Positions 1-5,266 of a stretch of DNA of 5,266 nt are shown one piece after another; position 1 is the first letter of the stretch, and the number at the start of each line of letters is the position of its first letter. The notes below the pieces were generated by a model. It did not search any database. It was given only the letters and a program-made list of their open reading frames with translations, and was not told where the DNA came from. This DNA is from an uncultured bacterium (lineage in GTDB: Bacteria > Verrucomicrobiota > Lentisphaeria > Oligosphaerales > Oligosphaeraceae), in NCBI GenBank assembly GCA_902783355.1, contig CACZQQ010000115.1, forward strand, positions 1 through 5,266. The letters run 5' to 3'. The position numbers were made by a program, and so were the translations under genes.

Positions 1-333
1 CGCGCCCTGGGCAACGGCCACAACCAGCGCGTCGTGGACGAGGACGGCACGCCGCGCCAGCGCTCCCGCAACAAGGTGCTCGTCGCCAACCGCGACATCA
101 AGGCGGGCACCATCATCACCCGCGACGACATCATCGCCAAGCGCCCCGGCGACCGCAACGGCCTCCATCCGTGGTTTGCCAAGGTGCTCATCGGCGCCAA
201 GGCCCTCCACGACATCAAGGAGGACACGCTGATCCACATGGCGGACTTCTCCGACATCCAGGATCCCGGCTACAAGTTCCCCGAGGTGAACGGCTACCGC
301 CTCGCCAGCGGCCACAAGTCCATGGGCGCATAG
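1..333 (+). CDS. Sialic-acid-synthase-family protein (NeuB/SpsE-like), C-terminal SAF domain, 5' partial
   Basis: The reading frame is open from the first base of the window and ends at a TAG at 331-333, leaving 110 residues of a longer protein. Residues about 23-80 match the SAF (antifreeze-like) domain that closes N-acetylneuraminate, legionaminate and pseudaminate synthases. They show the pattern VLVANRDIKAGTIITRDDI, then KRPGDRNGLHP, then a VLIGAKALHDIKEDTLI strand. In this family the N-terminal TIM barrel condenses phosphoenolpyruvate with an N-acylhexosamine, and the SAF domain covers the partner subunit's active site. The barrel lies outside the window, so the exact nonulosonic acid cannot be told. 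About 30 residues follow the SAF domain (ADFSDIQDPGYKF to the end), which is longer than the usual short tail. A GTG at 34 could be scored as a start, but the upstream frame (RALGNGHNQR) reads as family sequence, so I treat the gene as running in from the left. An unrelated SAF-domain protein is possible but less likely. Confidence 0.75.
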   Translation, partial: RALGNGHNQRVVDEDGTPRQRSRNKVLVANRDIKAGTIITRDDIIAKRPGDRNGLHPWFAKVLIGAKALHDIKEDTLIHMADFSDIQDPGYKFPEVNGYRLASGHKSMGA

Positions 334-366
334 CCGCCCCTCCGCGCCAGACGCGCCTGCGGCGGC
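333..366 (+). other. GC-rich hairpin after the synthase gene
   Basis: GCCGCC at 333-338 pairs with GGCGGC at 361-366. Inside it, GCGC at 344-347 pairs with GCGC at 353-356 around a 5-nt loop. The structure begins at the last base of the stop codon. No T-tract follows (the next bases are CTTGCAAAG), so it does not meet the criteria for an intrinsic terminator. It may slow transcription or protect the mRNA 3' end, or it may be a chance product of high GC. Confidence 0.3.
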
Positions 367-367
367 C

Positions 368-397
368 TTGCAAAGTGCCGTCGCAGGTGTATATTAT
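368..397 (+). promoter_or_regulatory. Sigma70-type promoter of the tRNA-Gly gene
   Basis: A -35-like TTGCAA lies at 368-373. It is followed by overlapping -10 candidates, TATATT at 390-395 (16-bp spacer) and TATTAT at 392-397 (18-bp spacer). The tRNA begins at 417, so the predicted 5' leader is only about 10-15 nt. An AT-rich patch here stands out in a GC-rich neighbourhood. The call is by consensus match only. Confidence 0.6.
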
Positions 398-416
398 GGC
401 GTTTTCCCGAATCCAT

Positions 417-490
417 GCGGGTGTAGCATAGTGGTAATGCTCCAGCTTCCCAAGCTGGCTAGGAGGGTTCGATTCCCTTCACCCGCTCCA
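417..490 (+). tRNA. tRNA-Gly (anticodon CCC), CCA encoded
   Basis: The full cloverleaf can be drawn by hand. The acceptor stem GCGGGTG (417-423) pairs with CACCCGC (480-486). The D stem is GCAT/ATGC (426-429/437-440). The anticodon stem CCAGC/GCTGG (442-446/454-458) encloses the loop TTCCCAA, with anticodon CCC at 449-451. A 4-nt variable loop follows. The T stem (463-467/475-479, with one G-T pair) encloses TTCGATT. T487 is the discriminator and CCA is encoded at 488-490. It reads GGG glycine codons and closely resembles the E. coli tRNA-Gly(CCC) layout. It has its own promoter upstream and a terminator downstream, so it is probably transcribed alone. Confidence 0.97.
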
Positions 491-496
491 ATATCG

Positions 497-530
497 AGCC
501 CCGGACGAACGCCCGGGGCTTTCTTGTTGT
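497..530 (+). terminator. Intrinsic terminator after tRNA-Gly
   Basis: AGCCCCGG at 497-504 pairs perfectly with CCGGGGCT at 513-520 around an 8-nt loop. A T-rich run, TTCTTGTTGTT, follows directly. The hairpin starts 7 bases after the tRNA CCA. It works for rightward transcription only: the minus-strand reading of the same hairpin is followed by CGATATTGG, which has no T-tract. It therefore ends the tRNA transcript before the oppositely oriented gene at 576. Confidence 0.85.
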
Positions 531-575
531 TATAACACGCTGCAAATAAAGCAGTTATGTAATTGCGCGCCGGTC

Positions 576-1727
576 CTACTTCAGGAACTCCCAGTCGACC
601 TTCGCGGAGGCGGTGAGGCCGTTGGCGTCGGTGAAGCGGACTTCGCCGGGCAGGAATTCGGCCTGGGCGACCTTGGTGAAGCCCTTCGGGATGGCGGCGA
701 CGCCCTGGATGTGGCGGATGGCGGTCGGCGTGTCCGCCTGGAAGTCGCCGCATGTCTTCCATCCCTTGCGCGTGAGGGCGTTCTCCTCGATGGAGGGCTT
801 CCATCCATCCGCGAAGTAGCTGCATGTCTCCTCGATGGCGAAGCAGCGCGCGACGCCGTTCCAAGGCTCCTCGTAGCGGCCGGAGTTGGAGACCCAGACG
901 GTGGTCGAGGGCAGTTCGGCGGCGTTCTTGAGGGAGTAGAAGAGGTATCCCGCGTCGGCGTAGGCGGCGGCGGCCCAAGCGGGCGTGGCGGCGGGCTTCT
1001 TGAGGAGGGCGAAGAGGTCGGCGTAGCCCACGGGCGAGGGGTATTGGCTGTAGTCCCACGTGGCGGGCGACTTGAAGAGGGTGGGGATCGCCTCGACCGC
1101 ATCGAAGGTCGCGCCGGAGGCGAGGAACTGGTATTCCCAGTTGGCGGGGTCGGAGAAGAGGCTCGTGGGCGTCATGCCCAGGTCGAACTTGCCTGCGGAG
1201 AAGTACATCCGCTCGTTCGCTTCAGGCATCTTCAGGATGGTGTGGTGGCCGTAGGGCATCCTGCCCGTGAAGCCGCTGACGGTGTGCGTCACGTAGAGGG
1301 CGCTGTGCTCGCCGTGGAACTCGAGCCGCTTGCGGACGCGGGTGGGCAGGATGCGCCCCTCCTGCACGAACTCGAAGGAGGTGGCGCCGCCCTCCTGCCG
1401 CGCGTCGGCGAACGTCCATCCGGCGGCGCTGGTCTCGCCATGGCACTGGTACTGCCGTCCATCCACGGCGTCGGCGTTGCCGCCGAAGGGCAGGCAGAAG
1501 AAGTCGCCGCGCAGATACTGCAACAGCGGGATTGAGGAGAGGTCGGGCTTGCGCTCCTGCCACGGGCTCAGGAAGTAGGGCTGGACGGCGGCGCCGTTGG
1601 CAAGGCGGAACTGCCCGGGGGCGTGCTGCCCGCCCTGCGCGGTCAGGAAGAGTTCGACGGCGGGGGCCTTCAGCCACCAGCCGTCTGCGCCATTGTTTTC
1701 AGAAGGACGGCAGAGATTCTCGTTCAT
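576..1727 (-). CDS. Galactose-mutarotase-like superfamily protein of unknown substrate
   Basis: The product is a predicted cytoplasmic protein of 383 residues with no signal peptide or membrane segment. I chose the start at 1727 because an AGGAG lies 6 bases upstream and the protein begins MNENLCRPSE. An in-frame ATG at 1793 would add 22 residues that look like translated promoter DNA. Features suggesting an aldose-epimerase fold are RGDFFCLPFG at residues 73-82, HGETSAAGW at 96-104, GHH at 160-162, and a late block SNSGRYEEPWNG (280-291) leading into AIEETCSYF (297-305). H96, H161/H162 and E299/E300 are candidate catalytic residues by analogy with the His/His/Glu set of mutarotases. I recognise the overall pattern from uncharacterised proteins but cannot name a reaction. 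It is transcribed divergently from two esterases and likely shares their regulation, which points to sugar or glycan use. It could instead be a non-catalytic sugar-binding relative. Confidence 0.7.
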   Translation of the reverse strand: MNENLCRPSENNGADGWWLKAPAVELFLTAQGGQHAPGQFRLANGAAVQPYFLSPWQERKPDLSSIPLLQYLRGDFFCLPFGGNADAVDGRQYQCHGETSAAGWTFADARQEGGATSFEFVQEGRILPTRVRKRLEFHGEHSALYVTHTVSGFTGRMPYGHHTILKMPEANERMYFSAGKFDLGMTPTSLFSDPANWEYQFLASGATFDAVEAIPTLFKSPATWDYSQYPSPVGYADLFALLKKPAATPAWAAAAYADAGYLFYSLKNAAELPSTTVWVSNSGRYEEPWNGVARCFAIEETCSYFADGWKPSIEENALTRKGWKTCGDFQADTPTAIRHIQGVAAIPKGFTKVAQAEFLPGEVRFTDANGLTASAKVDWEFLK

Positions 1728-1733
1728 GGAATG

Positions 1734-1738
1734 CTCCT
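1734..1738 (-). promoter_or_regulatory. Shine-Dalgarno of the mutarotase-like gene
   Basis: AGGAG on the minus strand is spaced 6 bases from the ATG at 1727. It decides the start in favour of 1727 over the upstream in-frame ATG at 1793. Confidence 0.8.
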
Positions 1739-1782
1739 GTGGTTGTGACGGGTTGTCGGAAAAAGTCGCGCTAATATAACCC

Positions 1783-1801
1783 ATGCACGCCATTCGTGGA
1801 T
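1783..1801. promoter_or_regulatory. Candidate operator: 19-bp imperfect palindrome with an extra half-site
   Basis: The left arm ATGCACG (1783-1789) and right arm CGTGGAT (1795-1801) are inverted copies with one mismatch in seven, around a 5-bp centre CCATT. A second direct copy of ATGCACGC occurs at 1808-1815, 25 bp downstream of the first. The palindrome lies between the two candidate -10 elements and would overlap both -35 regions, a good place for a regulator that controls both divergent genes. No regulator gene is in the window. Confidence 0.4.
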
Positions 1802-1852
1802 TATCTTATGCACGCTTCTTTCCTGAAAACTTCAACGAACGAGAAACCGAAC

Positions 1853-1857
1853 GGAGG
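1853..1857 (+). promoter_or_regulatory. Shine-Dalgarno of the first esterase
   Basis: GGAGG is spaced 5 bases from the ATG at 1863. It supports this start over the three further in-frame ATGs that lie inside the signal-peptide repeat at 1878, 1893 and 1908. Confidence 0.85.
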
Positions 1858-1862
1858 CAGGC

Positions 1863-3122
1863 ATGACCTTGAAGACAATGGCGGCAGTGACAATGGCGGC
1901 AATAACAATGGCGGCGGCGACGGGAGCGGAGCCTGTGCCGGAAGAGCGCTGTCCCAACGTGCATTTGACGGCGGCTGCGGCCGGCAAGCATCCGCAGCTG
2001 TGGGACAAGGAGGAGCTTTTCGCCCTGCCCAGGATGACACCTGCCACGGACCTGAAGTTTGGCTTTGACTACGAGGACAACGTGCAGCCCATCTATCTGG
2101 AGGGCATCACATACGAGGGCAAGCCCACGCGCTTCTTTGCGTGGCTGGGCATGCCGAAGGACATTCCCGCAGGCAAGAAGGTGCCCGGCGTGGTTCTTGT
2201 CCACGGGGGCGGCGGCACCGCCTTCGCCAAGTGGGTGGAGGAGTGGACGGCGCGCGGCTATGCCGCCATCGCCATGGACACGGTGGGGTGCCGCCCCCTG
2301 ATGCGCTTCGAGGGCGAGGGCGCCCGCACGCCGCTGGAAGGCGACCGCCCCGGCCTGCACAACTTCGAGAAGGACACGGCGAACCCGCACGACAGCTGGC
2401 TGGCGCACGCCGTCGGCACCATCGTGCGCTCACATACCTACCTGCGCTCCCTGCCGCAGGTGGACGCAAAGCACATCGGCATCACGGGCATCTCGTGGGG
2501 CGGCTATCTGACCTGCATCACCGCCGCCGTGGACGACCGCTTCGTGGCCGCCGTCCCCGTCTACGGCTGCGGCTATCTGGGCGAATTCAACGGCACGGTC
2601 AAGGAGGCGCCCCGTTCATGGCTGGAACTCTGCGACCCCTGCATGTATCTGGCCTCCGTCAAGATTCCCATCCTCTTCGCCAACCGCCCCGTGGACCCGC
2701 CCTACCATTGGGAGCAGTGGGTGCGCTCGTCGCTCCTGCCGAAACAGGCGCAACGCTCCTGCCGCCTCGGCCTCGGCCACAGCCACGGCCAGGGCCGCGT
2801 CCCCGAAGTGCCCCTCTTCCTGGACGCCTATTGCAAGGGCGACGCGAAGGTGCCGCTTCTGGGCGAGCAGAAGGTCACGGACGGCGTGGTCACTGTCAAG
2901 TTCAAGGCATATGCGCCCATCGAGCGGGCGACCATCGCGTGGACGGAGGACACGGAGCGTCTTTCCAGCCCCGAACGCCGCTGGAAGGAAGCCCCCGCAG
3001 GCATTCTGGGGGACACCATCACCGCGACCGTCCCTGAGAAGGCAACTCGTTTCTTTGTAAATCTTTACGATATCCGTGGCGGCGTGTTCAGCACCGCCGG
3101 CTACGGCTACGAGAGCAAATAG
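1863..3122 (+). CDS. Secreted alpha/beta-hydrolase, acetyl xylan esterase / dienelactone-hydrolase-like
   Basis: The protein has 419 residues. Residues 1-22 form a signal peptide: Lys4, a hydrophobic TMAAx-repeat core, then a likely cut near ATGA/EP, so export is expected. A mixed domain follows. The alpha/beta-hydrolase core shows the oxyanion segment LVHGGGG (112-118), the nucleophile elbow GISWGGY with Ser211, an acid candidate Asp278 in NRPVDPPY, and a histidine in GHSHGQ (His306 or His308). This set and the PVYGCGYLGEF and LFLDAYCKG segments resemble the secreted acetyl xylan esterase / prolyl-oligopeptidase-like hydrolases common in polysaccharide degraders. Residues about 335-419 form a beta-rich C-terminal domain ending in FFVNLYDIRGG. 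The likely role is ester removal, such as deacetylation, from a glycan outside the cytoplasm; the substrate is not shown. It starts a probable two-gene operon. The next ORF lies in the same frame, 12 bases after the TAG. Confidence 0.85.
   Translation: MTLKTMAAVTMAAITMAAATGAEPVPEERCPNVHLTAAAAGKHPQLWDKEELFALPRMTPATDLKFGFDYEDNVQPIYLEGITYEGKPTRFFAWLGMPKDIPAGKKVPGVVLVHGGGGTAFAKWVEEWTARGYAAIAMDTVGCRPLMRFEGEGARTPLEGDRPGLHNFEKDTANPHDSWLAHAVGTIVRSHTYLRSLPQVDAKHIGITGISWGGYLTCITAAVDDRFVAAVPVYGCGYLGEFNGTVKEAPRSWLELCDPCMYLASVKIPILFANRPVDPPYHWEQWVRSSLLPKQAQRSCRLGLGHSHGQGRVPEVPLFLDAYCKGDAKVPLLGEQKVTDGVVTVKFKAYAPIERATIAWTEDTERLSSPERRWKEAPAGILGDTITATVPEKATRFFVNLYDIRGGVFSTAGYGYESK
1875..1919 (+). repeat. Three tandem 15-bp units inside the signal peptide
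   Basis: The units at 1875-1889, 1890-1904 and 1905-1919 all begin ACAATGGCGGC and differ only in the last four bases. They encode TMAAV, TMAAI and TMAAA, which together make up nearly all of the hydrophobic core of the esterase signal peptide. The unit is a multiple of three, so copy changes would keep the frame. Each unit carries an in-frame ATG. Confidence 0.9.
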
Positions 3123-3134
3123 ACGCGCAACTCC

Positions 3135-4364
3135 ATGGAAATCCAGCTCCTCGGCCGAACGGAACGGAATCCCCTGCGCTACCGTCCGGGGGAGGCAATC
3201 CCCTTCACCTTCTCCATCCACGGCGGCGGACAGCCGCTGCCTGCGGGGCCGCTCCAAATCCAGTGGCGGCGCCAGGGCGACGACGGCATGGAAGAGGAGG
3301 GCACGGCGCCCATCGCGGCGGACAGGCCTGCCGAGGTCACGGTCTCGATCGCGAAGCCCGGCTTCGTCTTCCTGTCCGCCGCCTTGCAGACGGCGGACGG
3401 ACAGCCCGTGCTGCGCCGCGACGGCAAGCCTGTCCTCTTCGAGGGCGGCGCGGGGGCGGCCGTGAACGAGATACCGTATGTTCCTGCACCGCAAGATGTT
3501 AACGAGTTCTGGCGTGAACAGAGGGAAGTTCTTGCGGCCGTCCCCTTGGAGGCGGACGTTGTGGAGCGGGAGCCGCTGGAGACGGCTGTCGTCCATACGG
3601 TCAGCGTGGCATGCGCGGGACCGCGGCCCGCCACCGCCTACATGTGCATTCCCATTGGCGCGCGTCCCGGCTCCTGCAAGGCGCAGCTGCATTTCGACGG
3701 CTACGGCTTCGACTTGCCAAAATACCAGAACCTGCTCAAGGTCTCCCCTGCGGACGCCATCCACGTCTACATGAACGCCCACGGCGCGGAACTCATGAAT
3801 CCCGAAGAGGCCTACTACCTGCGCCTCAACGACGAGACAAAGTCCAACGGACAGCTCTACGCCTTCGACCCCGCGCAGAACCAGCGCCCGCAGGACGCCT
3901 ACTTCCTGCAGATGGCGTGGCGCGTGCTGCGCATGGTGGAGTTCGTCCGCACGCTTCCCGAATGGAACGGGCGCGACATCATCCTGAACGGCAACAGCCA
4001 GGGCGGCCTGCAGAGCATCTGGGGCGCCGCGCTGAGCCCCTACGTCACGGAATGCCACCCGAGCATCCCCTGGAACTGCGACGTGGCAGGGCAGAGCCGC
4101 TTCGGACGGCTATTCGGCGATTGGCGAATCCCCTATTCTCCTGGACTGGAATACTTTGACTGCGTGAATATGGCGCGCCTCATCAAATGCCCCGTCGTCG
4201 TGGAACGCGCGGGACTGGGCGACTACATCTGCCCGCCTTCAGGCGTCTCCCTCTTCTACAGGGCGATGAAGTGCCCCAAGGCCATCCGGTGGTTCCAGGG
4301 CACGACGCACGTCCATGTGCCGCGTTGCTTCGCCGAGACCTTCTATTTTGAGGGCGATTTCTGA
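3135..4364 (+). CDS. Acetyl xylan esterase, AXE1 / CE7-like (cephalosporin-C deacetylase family)
   Basis: The protein has 409 residues. Residues about 1-110 are a beta-sandwich-like N-terminal domain (RYRPGEAIPFTFSIHGGG, later PGFVFLSAALQTADG). From about 115 comes the AXE1-type alpha/beta-hydrolase, beginning at DVNEFWREQREVL, the equivalent of the family's FW linker. Visible active-site features are HFDGYG with Tyr190 in the oxyanion position, the nucleophile elbow GNSQGG with Ser288, Asp363 in GLGDYICPPSG, and His392 (or His394) in GTTHVHVPR. CE7 enzymes remove acetyl groups from xylo-oligosaccharides and related acetylated compounds. The family RGQ segment appears replaced by NAHGAE (214-219), so substrate or oligomer details may differ. 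There is no signal peptide, although relatives with an N-terminal beta domain are often exported. No Shine-Dalgarno is seen at proper spacing: the nearest purine run, GAGAG, ends 19 bases upstream. The ORF shares its frame with the esterase before it, separated by TAG and four codons. Confidence 0.85.
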   Translation: MEIQLLGRTERNPLRYRPGEAIPFTFSIHGGGQPLPAGPLQIQWRRQGDDGMEEEGTAPIAADRPAEVTVSIAKPGFVFLSAALQTADGQPVLRRDGKPVLFEGGAGAAVNEIPYVPAPQDVNEFWREQREVLAAVPLEADVVEREPLETAVVHTVSVACAGPRPATAYMCIPIGARPGSCKAQLHFDGYGFDLPKYQNLLKVSPADAIHVYMNAHGAELMNPEEAYYLRLNDETKSNGQLYAFDPAQNQRPQDAYFLQMAWRVLRMVEFVRTLPEWNGRDIILNGNSQGGLQSIWGAALSPYVTECHPSIPWNCDVAGQSRFGRLFGDWRIPYSPGLEYFDCVNMARLIKCPVVVERAGLGDYICPPSGVSLFYRAMKCPKAIRWFQGTTHVHVPRCFAETFYFEGDF

Positions 4365-5266
4365 AGGACCTTTGCCAGCACCTTCTTCATGAGGGTCGAG
4401 AAGGCGTAGCCGCCCATCTGCGCAGGCGTGATGAAGAGGCCGCCTGACAGGAACTCCGGCGGGTAGGGCGGCGCGCCGCGGTGGAGGCTCAGCGTCAGGT
4501 CGAAGTGCGTGAAAACGTGGCGGACCTCGCCGGAGAGGCGCTCCCACTTTCCGTCGAAGGGCGGCGTGCCGTCCTCCGTCCATGGGATTTCCCACAGGCC
4601 GGAGAGGAGCCCCTTGCCGGGGCGCCTGCGGATGAAGAAGCCGCCCGCGCCGTCGGGCATGAGGAAGGCGGCCCCAGCCTTGCGCGTGCGCGTCATCTTG
4701 CGAAGAACGGGAATCTTCTCCTGGAGCCCCTTTTTGCAGGCGACGCATCCGTCTCGCCACGGGCACAGGAGGCAGGCGGGCGCCGTCGGACGGCAGACGG
4801 TGGCGCCCAGATCCATGATGGCGGAAGCATAGTCGGCGGGCGCAGAAACTGGCGTCAGTTTCTGCGCATACGGATAGATGCGCTCTCTATCTACTTCGCC
4901 TTCAAGGCCATGGTAGCGTGACAGGACGCGGATGACATTGCCGTCCACGACGGTCTCCGGCTGGTTGAAGGCGAAGGCGCACAGGCTGGAGGCGGTGTAG
5001 GGGCCGATGCCCGGCAGGGCGAGCAGCGCCTCGCGGTCGCGCGGGAAGGAACCGCCGTATCGGGCACAAACAGCTTGCGCGCATTGATATAGTTTGCGGG
5101 CGCGCGCGTAGTAGCCAAGCCCCTGCCATTGACGCAGCACGTCGTCCAGCTCTGCCGTCGCGAGGGCCTGCAGCGTGGGAAAGCGTTTCATCCAGCGGGC
5201 AAAGTAGTCCATGACGGTCTGGACGGTGGTCTGCTGGAGCATGATTTCGGAGATCCAGACGGCATA
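4343..5266 (-). CDS. mutY: A/G-specific adenine glycosylase MutY, N-terminus cut by window edge
   Basis: MutY removes adenine mispaired with 8-oxoguanine in the base-excision repair pathway. The frame stays open to the right edge, so 307 residues are visible and roughly the first 20-40 are missing. Fragment residues 1-22 read as the MutY signature around SEIMLQQT, with Glu7 as the catalytic glutamate. A helix-hairpin-helix LPGIGPYTA follows at 84-92. Asp108 in VVDGNVIRVL is the catalytic aspartate. The 4Fe-4S cluster cysteines at 158, 165, 168 and 174 are spaced C-x6-C-x2-C-x5-C exactly as in the family. Residues about 195-300 form the NUDIX-like 8-oxoG recognition domain, with GLLSGLWEIP and the HVFTHFDL block corresponding to the F-S-H motif. 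An ATG at 5242 is internal (the Met of MLQQT), not the start. The gene ends with TAG and its 3' end overlaps the convergent esterase by 22 bp. No intrinsic terminator is visible between them. Confidence 0.97.
   Translation of the reverse strand, partial: YAVWISEIMLQQTTVQTVMDYFARWMKRFPTLQALATAELDDVLRQWQGLGYYARARKLYQCAQAVCARYGGSFPRDREALLALPGIGPYTASSLCAFAFNQPETVVDGNVIRVLSRYHGLEGEVDRERIYPYAQKLTPVSAPADYASAIMDLGATVCRPTAPACLLCPWRDGCVACKKGLQEKIPVLRKMTRTRKAGAAFLMPDGAGGFFIRRRPGKGLLSGLWEIPWTEDGTPPFDGKWERLSGEVRHVFTHFDLTLSLHRGAPPYPPEFLSGGLFITPAQMGGYAFSTLMKKVLAKVLQKSPSK

Larger units (their letters stand above)
1728..1862. promoter_or_regulatory. Divergent promoter region between the mutarotase-like gene and the esterase pair
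   Basis: These 135 bp separate two divergent start codons and are more AT-rich than the genes around them. Candidate -10 elements are TATATT on the minus strand (1773-1778) and TATCTT on the plus strand (1802-1807). No convincing -35 box sits at 16-18 bp from either, so activator dependence or a non-standard sigma preference is possible. A palindrome (see separate entry) lies between the two -10 candidates. Promoter positions are tentative, but the regulatory role of the interval follows from the divergent layout. Confidence 0.5.

Noticed and set aside
532..558. Imperfect hairpin (ATAA..CTGC / GCAG..TTAT) as a terminator for the minus-strand gene ending at 576
   Set aside because: The core stem is only 4 bp with a bulge, and on the minus strand it is followed by AACAACAAG rather than a T-tract.
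711..1535. 274-codon open frame on the plus strand opposite the mutarotase-like gene
   Set aside because: Composition is extreme (Gly/Glu/Val/Arg-rich), there is no domain pattern, and it is fully covered by a better gene with a ribosome site.
1728..1793. 22-residue N-terminal extension of the mutarotase-like protein from an ATG at 1793
   Set aside because: AGGAG with 6-bp spacing supports the ATG at 1727, and the extension would run through the promoter region including the -10 candidate.
2680..2790. Possible frameshift in the first esterase near NRPVDPPYHW
   Set aside because: The spacing from Asn274 to Asp278 fits the family acid loop, and the later histidine and C-terminal domain stay in the same frame, so no break is needed.
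3120..3122. TAG recoded as a sense codon throughout this genome
   Set aside because: Reading through the TAGs at 331 and at 578-576 gives short, non-family sequence, and the only tRNA in the window has anticodon CCC, not CTA. The idea remains open only for the esterase junction.
2616..4058. 480-codon open frame on the minus strand, antisense to both esterases
   Set aside because: It spans the junction of two well-supported esterases, has no recognisable domain, and is the kind of long shadow frame produced by GC-rich third positions of the opposite strand.

Overview
The window is GC-rich bacterial chromosome with five protein genes and one tRNA gene. Two of the genes run off the window edges. 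Nothing in the sequence fixes the taxon. The secreted acetyl-xylan-esterase-type hydrolases, the uncharacterised mutarotase-like protein and the GC-rich coding sequence would fit a carbohydrate-degrading member of the Planctomycetes/Verrucomicrobia/Lentisphaerae/Kiritimatiellae group. That is an inference, not a demonstration. Every protein gene closes with TAG except one, which closes with TGA.

Left part (1-575): the C-terminal SAF (antifreeze-like) domain of a sialic-acid-synthase-family protein ends at 333. It is followed by a GC-rich hairpin, a good sigma70-type promoter, a complete tRNA-Gly with anticodon CCC and encoded CCA tail (417-490), and a strong intrinsic terminator (497-530). 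The tRNA is thus a self-contained transcription unit.

Middle part (576-4364): this is a divergent carbohydrate module. Leftward is a cytoplasmic protein of 383 residues that looks like a galactose-mutarotase-fold protein of unknown substrate. Rightward are two serine esterases in tandem. The first has a signal peptide and belongs to the acetyl xylan esterase / dienelactone-hydrolase-like group. The second is an AXE1/CE7-type deacetylase with an N-terminal beta-sandwich. The 135-bp region between the divergent starts carries a 19-bp imperfect palindrome plus a third matching half-site, a plausible shared operator. A reasonable but untested reading is that the esterases remove acetyl or other acyl groups from a glycan while the mutarotase-like protein handles a released sugar.

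The most notable structure is the junction of the two esterases. They lie in the same reading frame, separated only by one TAG codon and four sense codons. The second has no visible Shine-Dalgarno sequence and no signal peptide of its own. It could be a split secreted two-catalytic-domain enzyme, a case of stop readthrough, or a translationally coupled pair. The first esterase also has a 15-bp unit repeated three times that builds the core of its signal peptide.

Right part (4343-5266): a MutY adenine glycosylase gene on the minus strand, lacking its N-terminus because of the window edge, converges on the second esterase with a 22-bp 3' overlap. No CRISPR array, insertion sequence or phage gene was seen, and no stretch over 300 bases lacks a gene.
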